A DNA stretch of 12,184 nucleotides, from the NCBI GenBank assembly GCA_003694775.1, contig RFJV01000523.1, forward strand, positions 1 through 12,184, in the 5' to 3' direction. Below, piece by piece: positions 7,566 through 12,184 of this stretch. Below the pieces are notes generated by a model, which did not search any database, was not told the DNA's origin, and was given only the letters and a program-made list of their open reading frames with translations. A program made the translations under genes and the position numbers. Numbering within the stretch: the stretch's first letter is position 1; each line of letters opens with the position of its first letter. The DNA is from Chloroflexota bacterium (GTDB lineage: Bacteria > Chloroflexota > Anaerolineae > 4572-78 > J111).

Positions 7566-8858
7566 ATGTTACGAAAACGGCTAAAATGGTCAGTGCTGGG
7601 CCTGCTGGCACTGGTGGTTGGTTTGCTGTCGGCCACCCGTCCCGGTTCTGTGTTCGGCGGTCCAACGTTTGCCCCCGCCGCTTTGCCCAATATCGGTCTG
7701 GTGTGCACCACCGGCAGTGTGTCCGGAACCCAGGTGGTCTTCAATCTGACCACGGCCACCGGCTTTTACTCCGGCCCCGACGGCAACCAGGTCTTTATGT
7801 GGGGCTTTGGCGATGCCGACAGCGGCGGCGCCTTCCAGATGCCCGGCCCGGTGCTCTGTGTTCACGAGGGGGATACGGTCACTATCAACCTGACCAACAC
7901 CCTGCCCGACCCGGTTTCGCTGGTGTTCCCCGGCCAGGAGAACGTCGCCGCTGCCGGCGACCAGCAGGGCCTGTTCACCTGGGAGGCCGCGGCCAATACC
8001 GGTTCCGCTTCCTACACCTTTACCGCGGGTCATCCCGGTACGTTTCTGTACGAAAGCGGCACCCAGCCGTACAAGCAAATCCAGATGGGGCTTTACGGTA
8101 TGCTGGTGGTTCGACCCGCCATGGGCGATAACTTTGCTTACAACGACCCCGACACCCAATTCCGCAACGAGTTTATGCTCCTCCTGCATGAGATTGACCC
8201 GGAACTGCACGCCAGGGTGGAGCGGGGCGAACCGTACATCGTTTCCGAGCGGCACGACCGCTACTGGACCATCAACGGCCGGTCGATGCCCGACCTGATT
8301 GCCGATAACTTTGTCGACTGGCTGAAGGGCCAGCCGTACGGGGCGCTGGTGCGGGTGGAAGCCGGCGACTCTCTGCCGGTGCTCCTGCGGTTTGCCAATG
8401 CCGGCTGGGAAAACCACCCCTTCCATCCCCACGGCAACCATATGACCGTCATCGCCCGCGATGGACAGCCTCTACCCCAGAAGTTCCAGAACTTTACCAC
8501 CACCATCGGTTCCGGGCAGGCTTACGACCTGCTCTTCCGCTGGGACAATGTGGAAGCGTGGGACGTTTCCGCCAACCCCCTCCCCGTTCCCATGCCGCCC
8601 GCCGGCCCCTTCCCCGACCGCCAGAACGTGGTCTACAAGGACGGCGTGACCTTCTACAGCGGCAATCCCTATCTGGGCGAAGGTGGGGCGACAGCATACC
8701 AGGACTCGTTCCCGCCGGGAACCACGGTGTTCAACGAATGTGGCGAATTCTACTTCCCCTGGCACAGCCACGCCCTCGATGAGGTGCAGAATTTCGATGA
8801 GGGCTTCGGTGGTATGCTGACCCTGGTGCGGGTAGACCCACCGGGGGGATGCCCGTAA
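7566..8858 (+). CDS. Two-domain multicopper oxidase-like subunit with complementary trinuclear-cluster histidines and no type 1 copper site
   Basis: 430 residues from ATG 7566. A Sec-type signal or signal anchor is MLRKRLKW followed by a hydrophobic run to about 22. Domain 1 aligns with the preceding protein, but every copper position is changed: HTIHWHG corresponds to VSLVFPG (117-123), and the HCH loop corresponds to ESGTQPYKQIQMGL (163-176) at equal length. Domain 2 keeps HPFHPHG (284-290) and WHSH (399-402), so H287, H289, H400 and H402 form half a trinuclear cluster. Ser401 replaces the type 1 Cys and no downstream His/Met pair follows, so no type 1 site is expected. C47 and C98 could form a disulfide. 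A Pro-rich insertion lies near 338-350. It is an intact gene 37 bp after the previous one. The retained and lost residues mirror those of the previous protein, which points to a hetero-oligomer. Confidence 0.9.
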   Translation: MLRKRLKWSVLGLLALVVGLLSATRPGSVFGGPTFAPAALPNIGLVCTTGSVSGTQVVFNLTTATGFYSGPDGNQVFMWGFGDADSGGAFQMPGPVLCVHEGDTVTINLTNTLPDPVSLVFPGQENVAAAGDQQGLFTWEAAANTGSASYTFTAGHPGTFLYESGTQPYKQIQMGLYGMLVVRPAMGDNFAYNDPDTQFRNEFMLLLHEIDPELHARVERGEPYIVSERHDRYWTINGRSMPDLIADNFVDWLKGQPYGALVRVEAGDSLPVLLRFANAGWENHPFHPHGNHMTVIARDGQPLPQKFQNFTTTIGSGQAYDLLFRWDNVEAWDVSANPLPVPMPPAGPFPDRQNVVYKDGVTFYSGNPYLGEGGATAYQDSFPPGTTVFNECGEFYFPWHSHALDEVQNFDEGFGGMLTLVRVDPPGGCP

Positions 8859-8885
8859 TGGCCGCTTCCAGGCTTCCTTTGACCG

Positions 8886-8892
8886 AAAGGAG
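8886..8892 (+). promoter_or_regulatory. Ribosome binding site of the third cupredoxin gene, inside a short hairpin
   Basis: AAAGGAG precedes ATG 8902 by 9 nt. TCCTTT at 8875-8880 is complementary to AAAGGA at 8886-8891 with a 5-nt loop, so the site could be partly hidden in a 6-bp hairpin. This could lower translation relative to the two upstream genes, but the stem is short and may arise by chance. Confidence 0.6.
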
Positions 8893-8901
8893 TTGTAAAT
8901 C

Positions 8902-10845
8902 ATGCTGAAACAATTGACCCGACTTGTTGGAACAGGAGTTCTGCTGGCCCTGGTGTGCCTGACCTTTGTCGACATGCCGGCGCTGGCGGCCCCTGCCCTG
9001 CCGGTGGAAGCAGTTCCTTCTGTCCTGGCCCGCCCGCCGGCCCAGGGTGGCATCACCCTGGAGCTGTGCGCCTCCGCCGGTTCTACCACGGTGGCCGGAG
9101 CGACCATCCCTATCTGGGGCTTCTCGGAATACAGCGGGGGGCAGTGCGGTCCGGCCCAACTGCCCGGACCGGTCTTGCGAGTACCCGCCGGGGCGCAGGT
9201 CACCATTATCCTGCACAACCAGCTTAACCGGAACACCTCCATCAACCTGCCCGGACAGACCATCACCGCGATGACCGGCGTGGACGGTACCTTTACCCGC
9301 GAGGCCGCGCCCGGCGGCACGGCCAGCTATACCTTCATCGCCGCCAATCCCGGCACCTTTATGTATGAAAGCGGCTCCCAGGCCGACCTGCAAATCCCGA
9401 TGGGCCTGTACGGTGCACTCATCGTTGAGCACCCATCGGGGAACCAGGCCTACGACGCCGCTGAATCTGCCTTTGACCGGGAGGCCGTGCTGGTGCTCAG
9501 CGAAATCGACCCCAATCTCAATGCCAACCCCGACGGCTTCCACCTGCCGGAATACCATCCCATCTACTGGCTGATTAATGGCAAGGCCTACCCCGATACC
9601 GCCCCCCTGACCGTTTACCCCGGTGAGCGGTTGCTGGTCCGGTATGCCAACGGGGGCGCGGTTCACCACACTATGTCTCTCCTGGGCGTGCGGGAACTGC
9701 TGGTCGGCAAAAACGGCTATGGGCTGTCTGCCGGGGCCCAGCAGGTCAGTGTGGTGGCCGAAACAATCCCTGCCGGTGAAACCGCCGACGCCGTCATTGC
9801 CATCCCCGCCACTGCCGGCGGACAGCAGTTCCCCCTGTTCAACCGCCAGCTTCATCTGACCAACGGCCTTCTGCCGGTGGGTGATACCACCCCCCAAATC
9901 GGGGGAATGATGACCTTCATCCAGGTGCTGGACACGCTCAACTTCAACAACTACACCCTTGCTTCTTACGACCCCACCCAGGATGTCAACGCCACGGCCA
10001 CCATCGAGGACGGCGGCGCTACCCTGCACCTCGAAGGCAACGGCTGGAAGAAAATCCCCTTTGCCTACAACGTTGTCAACAATGCTGGCGGCAGAACCGT
10101 GCTGGAGTTCGATTTTATGAGCACCGCGGAAGGGGAAATCCACGGCATCGGCTTTGATAACGATGATACCATCAACAATCCCATCCGGGTGTTCCAGCTT
10201 TTTGGCACCCAGAACTGGGGACTGGACGCCTTCCACAACTACACCACCGCCGATGGCTGGAAGCACTACAAAATCCCGGTGGGGCAGTTCTACACCGGCG
10301 CGATGACCCATCTGGTCTTTACCAACGACCACGATGTTCCCTCTCCCACCGCCAACAGCTACTTCCGCAATATCCGGGTGTACGAGGAGCCACCGCCTGC
10401 TCTGGTGGTCAACGGTACACCGTACGTGGTGGATACGTACGGCGGCGCTCAGGATGAAATTTCTGCTGTGTCTATCGAAAACGGCGGAACCACCCTCCGC
10501 ATCACCGGCAACGGCTGGAAAAAGATAGACCTGGGAGCCTACAATATCACCCCGGCTACCGTTCTGGAATTCGACTTTGAGAGCACTGTTCAGGGCGAAA
10601 TCCACGGTATCGGCTTTGATACGGACAACTCCATCAGCGCAAACCAGACCTTCCAGCTTTACGGCTCGCAGGCCTGGGGCATTCAAGCCTATCATAATTA
10701 CGACCCGCTGAACGGCGTTACCCATTACTCCATCCCGGTGGGAACATTCTTCACCGGTTCGATGAACTACCTGGTGTTTGTAATGGATGATGACGCCAAC
10801 AAGGCAGGCGAAAGTGTCTTTAGAAATATCACCATTACCAACTAA
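8902..10845 (+). CDS. Copper-ligand-free two-domain cupredoxin paralogue with two C-terminal beta-rich repeats
   Basis: 647 residues. A Sec signal is MLKQLTRL plus a hydrophobic core, with likely cleavage near ALAA (27-30). Residues about 50-345 match the two preceding oxidases: same linker (FDREAVLVLSEID, 191-203; YWLINGKAYPDT, 222-233) and same GGM end (335-337). All copper positions are lost. HTIHWHG is TSINLPG (112-118), the HCH loop is ESGSQADLQIPMGL (156-169), HPxHxHG is HTMSLLG (256-262), and no HxH remains near 310-320. C56 and C82 may form a disulfide. A tandem pair of domains not in the other two proteins follows (355-493 and 512-646), sharing GNGWKKI, LEFDF, GEIHGIGFD and FRNI. I do not know their function; similar modules in secreted proteins suggest ligand or polysaccharide binding. 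The protein cannot be an oxidase alone. A structural or targeting subunit of a complex with its two paralogues is inferred. Confidence 0.9.
   Translation: MLKQLTRLVGTGVLLALVCLTFVDMPALAAPALPVEAVPSVLARPPAQGGITLELCASAGSTTVAGATIPIWGFSEYSGGQCGPAQLPGPVLRVPAGAQVTIILHNQLNRNTSINLPGQTITAMTGVDGTFTREAAPGGTASYTFIAANPGTFMYESGSQADLQIPMGLYGALIVEHPSGNQAYDAAESAFDREAVLVLSEIDPNLNANPDGFHLPEYHPIYWLINGKAYPDTAPLTVYPGERLLVRYANGGAVHHTMSLLGVRELLVGKNGYGLSAGAQQVSVVAETIPAGETADAVIAIPATAGGQQFPLFNRQLHLTNGLLPVGDTTPQIGGMMTFIQVLDTLNFNNYTLASYDPTQDVNATATIEDGGATLHLEGNGWKKIPFAYNVVNNAGGRTVLEFDFMSTAEGEIHGIGFDNDDTINNPIRVFQLFGTQNWGLDAFHNYTTADGWKHYKIPVGQFYTGAMTHLVFTNDHDVPSPTANSYFRNIRVYEEPPPALVVNGTPYVVDTYGGAQDEISAVSIENGGTTLRITGNGWKKIDLGAYNITPATVLEFDFESTVQGEIHGIGFDTDNSISANQTFQLYGSQAWGIQAYHNYDPLNGVTHYSIPVGTFFTGSMNYLVFVMDDDANKAGESVFRNITITN
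9964..10839 (+). repeat. Tandem duplicated C-terminal domain in the third cupredoxin protein
   Basis: Two copies, 9964-10380 and 10435-10839, each encode about 135-139 residues. Shared blocks in order are an Asp-rich start, GNGWKKI, LEFDF, EGEIHGIGFD/QGEIHGIGFD, FQL(F/Y)G(T/S)Q, HNY, IPVG, TG(A/S)M, LVF and FRNI. They are joined by a PPPALVVNG linker. Identity in the GEIHGIGFD block persists at DNA level, indicating duplication of a single domain with strong constraint on that loop. The predicted fold is a beta-sandwich. Confidence 0.85.
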
Positions 10846-10852
10846 TCCTGTT

Positions 10853-10886
10853 GGCGGCAGTCGCTGACCCCAAAGCGACTGCCGCC
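10853..10886 (+). other. Perfect 13-bp intergenic hairpin
   Basis: GGCGGCAGTCGCT (10853-10865) is the exact reverse complement of AGCGACTGCCGCC (10874-10886), with an 8-nt loop. It starts 7 nt after the third cupredoxin stop codon. The following bases (TCTCAGG) are not T-rich, so it is not a canonical terminator. Its GGCGGCAG core also occurs in the right arm of the hairpin at 6113-6153, and both have 8-nt loops. It may bound mRNA segments with different stability, separating the oxidase genes from the two small membrane-protein genes. Confidence 0.8.
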
Positions 10887-10903
10887 TCTCAGGACAGAGA
10901 GAT

Positions 10904-10908
10904 GGAGG
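10904..10908 (+). promoter_or_regulatory. Ribosome binding site that fixes the small membrane protein's start
   Basis: GGAGG lies 5 nt before ATG 10914. An in-frame ATG at 10902 overlaps this site and has only AGGA (10891-10894) upstream. The frame is also open to 10851, inside the hairpin. The 10914 start is preferred, but 10902 cannot be excluded. Confidence 0.7.
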
Positions 10909-10913
10909 TCGCC

Positions 10914-11417
10914 ATGCAGAGAACAATCCAAAGACAGCCGGAAGTTTACCCGGACTTATGGGAACTCATCGGAGTAGTGGCCGCGGCGCTGGCTTTTACT
11001 CTGCTGGGACTGTGGATGCTGATTTCCCAGACCATCTCTCCTGCGGTTACCTCTGCTCTGGATGCAGACCTGAATACAGACCCCCGCCTGGCGCAAACCG
11101 CCTTTGCCGCGGAAACAGGCGTCTGGATTGTGGGGGTTTCTCTGGTAGCCGGTGGGGGGATGGTCGACCTGCGCTACCAGATTGTCGACCCGGACAAGGC
11201 CGTCATTGTCCACGATGACGAAAACCCGCCCGGCCTGCTCATCGAATCCACCGGGCAGATTGTCAACACCCCCTACCACGACCATTCCGATTTCGACGCC
11301 CACCAGGCAGTCACCTACCACGAGCTGATAATGAATCCTGCCGGTGTGCTGAAAAAAGGGATGCAGGTATCGGTTTTAATTGGGCAGTCGCGGCTGGAGC
11401 ATATTACCATCCATTGA
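10914..11417 (+). CDS. Membrane-anchored protein with a His-rich extracytoplasmic domain, unknown function
   Basis: 167 residues from ATG 10914. A single hydrophobic helix (about 18-38) follows a short N-terminal segment, suggesting a type II anchor with the C-terminal domain outside. The exported part is beta-rich (VWIVGVSLVAGGGMVDLRY, 70-88) and has many possible metal ligands: H100, H122, H124, H130, H136, H163 and the final H167, with acidic residues in HDDE and HDHSDFD. I do not recognise the family. Size and layout recall FixH- or YtkA-like periplasmic anchored domains, but no diagnostic motif confirms that. Between the cupredoxin genes and a CopC gene, a role in copper delivery to, or membrane docking of, the oxidase is plausible inference. 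It starts 28 nt after the hairpin and ends 43 nt before the CopC gene. Confidence 0.8.
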   Translation: MQRTIQRQPEVYPDLWELIGVVAAALAFTLLGLWMLISQTISPAVTSALDADLNTDPRLAQTAFAAETGVWIVGVSLVAGGGMVDLRYQIVDPDKAVIVHDDENPPGLLIESTGQIVNTPYHDHSDFDAHQAVTYHELIMNPAGVLKKGMQVSVLIGQSRLEHITIH

Positions 11418-11460
11418 CGCCCTACTGCACCTGTGATTATCAATCAAGGAGCCCTGTTTT

Positions 11461-11973
11461 ATGAAACGCCTTCCTCTTCAATGGCCCGTGCTTCTGTTTG
11501 GCCTGGTCTGGCTGGCGGTGGCGGTTTCTCCGGTAGCGGCTCACGCCCTGCTGGTGCGCTCCACCCCCGCCGACGGCGCGTCGCTCGATGCCTCGCCGGG
11601 CAGGGTGACGGCCTGGTTCAGCCAGGAACTGGACGAAGATTTCAGCACGATGCAGGTTTTCAACTCACAGGAACAGCAGGTTGACCTGGGAGACGGGGGC
11701 GTAGACCTGACCGACCCGGACCATACCTCCATGCAGGTCAGTCTGCCGGATTCTCTGCCGTCCGGTGTTTACACCGTCCACTGGTCTGCCGTCAGCGCGG
11801 AAGACGGCGACCCCAGCGAGGGGCGGTTCAGTTTTGGCATTGCCGTTGCTGTAGAAGCTGAAAGGCCGGCCGCGCCAGCGGTCAGGCCGCCGGCCTGGCT
11901 GGTCTGGCCGGGGCTTGCCGTGCTCGTCGCGGCCCTGGGGACAGCATTCTGGCTTCGCCGCCGGTCCGGGTGA
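11461..11973 (+). CDS. copC: CopC-domain copper-binding protein with a C-terminal membrane anchor
   Basis: 170 residues; AAGGAG (11446-11451) lies 9 nt before the ATG. A Sec signal (1-27) would be cleaved after VAA, leaving His28 at the new N-terminus, as CopC proteins need for Cu(II) binding. HALLVRSTPADGASL (28-42) and GVYTVHWSAVSAEDGDP (102-118), then FSFGI, are CopC/YobA family blocks. The usual DGH copper motif reads DGD here (115-117), so one His ligand is replaced by Asp. A Pro/Ala linker leads to a membrane helix (about 146-164) and a basic RRR tail, so the domain should be tethered to the outer face of the membrane. CopC family members carry copper in the periplasm or exoplasm. Here it likely serves the oxidase subunits encoded upstream, but affinity may be altered. 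Confidence 0.88.
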   Translation: MKRLPLQWPVLLFGLVWLAVAVSPVAAHALLVRSTPADGASLDASPGRVTAWFSQELDEDFSTMQVFNSQEQQVDLGDGGVDLTDPDHTSMQVSLPDSLPSGVYTVHWSAVSAEDGDPSEGRFSFGIAVAVEAERPAAPAVRPPAWLVWPGLAVLVAALGTAFWLRRRSG

Positions 11974-11993
11974 ACATTTGCGTGAAAAATCGC

Positions 11994-12025
11994 AAAGTAC
12001 TGGTCTGGCCGGAAAAGTACTAGTC
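11994..12025. promoter_or_regulatory. Tandem AAAGTACT(G/A)GTC direct repeat, possible regulator site
   Basis: AAAGTACTGGTC at 11994-12005 recurs as AAAGTACTAGTC at 12014-12025, a 20-bp period (about two helical turns) with one mismatch in 12. Each copy contains the palindrome AGTACT. A shorter echo, TAGTCCG, occurs at 12021-12027 and again at 12076-12082. The spacing suits a dimeric or tandem DNA-binding regulator acting on a gene to the right of the window. No regulator is encoded here and no matching copies were noticed upstream, so the role is inference. Confidence 0.4.
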
Positions 12026-12038
12026 CGCCGGCTGGCCT

Positions 12039-12063
12039 CTGCCCCGCGCGGCAGTCCTTTTTT
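12039..12063 (+). terminator. Weak intrinsic-terminator-like hairpin after the CopC gene
   Basis: CTGCC (12039-12043) pairs with GGCAG (12050-12054) around a 6-nt loop. After TCC comes a run of six T (12058-12063). The stem is only 5 bp, so termination efficiency is uncertain, but this is the only hairpin-plus-T-run seen in the window and it lies where an operon end is expected. The remainder to 12184 shows no gene; T-rich and G/C-run sequence there may be the next gene's promoter region, but I see no convincing -35/-10 pair. Confidence 0.4.
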
Positions 12064-12184
12064 AGCCCTTTCTTTTAGTCCGGGGGGGTAACGATTCCGC
12101 CGCAAATCCTGTATCCTGAATGATGTAGGGGGCTGGCCCCAAACCCGCCCCCTGCGAACCCCGTATTTTCTCAAGAGTTGGACA

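Noticed and set aside
7566..10845. Second and third cupredoxin genes as decaying pseudogenes
   Set aside because: Both are intact, with signal peptides, good ribosome binding sites, conserved fold residues and ordered ligand loss; no frameshift or stop is seen.
10851..10913. Longer N-terminus of the small membrane protein
   Set aside because: The extra codons run through the perfect hairpin; GGAGG at 10904-10908 supports ATG 10914.
12127..12153. AGGGGGC/GCCCCCT inverted repeat near the right edge
   Set aside because: It has 7 bp around a 13-nt loop in G/C-run sequence with no T-run; likely chance.

Overview
The window is a GC-rich stretch with six genes, all on the + strand. It looks like most of one operon plus its 3' end. 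Long Thr/Pro hexapeptide linkers, very large mosaic surface proteins, AAAGGAG-type ribosome binding sites and clusters of cupredoxin genes suggest a Chloroflexota bacterium (Anaerolineae/Caldilineae-like), probably from an environmental genome. That assignment is by family style only; no rRNA or other marker is present.

Layout. Positions 1-6098 hold the 3' part of a giant exported protein whose frame is open to the left edge: a Thr/Pro repeat, several Cna-B/carboxypeptidase-regulatory-like domains, an IPT/TIG domain, a right-handed beta-helix and four C-terminal repeats. After a strong hairpin come three paralogous two-domain cupredoxin (multicopper oxidase-type) genes at 6191-7528, 7566-8858 and 8902-10845. 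A second perfect hairpin precedes a membrane-anchored His-rich small protein (10914-11417) and a CopC-domain protein with a C-terminal membrane anchor (11461-11973). The last 211 bases are non-coding and hold a 20-bp-spaced direct repeat and a weak terminator-like hairpin.

The main point is how copper ligands are distributed over the three paralogues. The first (Tat-exported) keeps the type 1 copper site and half of the trinuclear-cluster histidines, all in domain 1; its domain 2 is blank. The second (Sec-type) is blank in domain 1 but keeps the complementary four histidines in domain 2, with the type 1 Cys replaced by Ser. The third is blank in both domains and carries two extra C-terminal beta-rich domains. 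Known two-domain oxidases are homotrimers whose trinuclear cluster lies between domain 1 of one subunit and domain 2 of the next. The simplest reading is therefore an obligate hetero-oligomer, perhaps a 1:1:1 six-cupredoxin ring with one active site, a split-gene analogue of ceruloplasmin. CopC and the small membrane protein would plausibly supply copper, and the giant protein and the third subunit would tie the enzyme to the cell surface or matrix. The assembly and the substrate are inference; the ligand pattern is read directly from the sequence.
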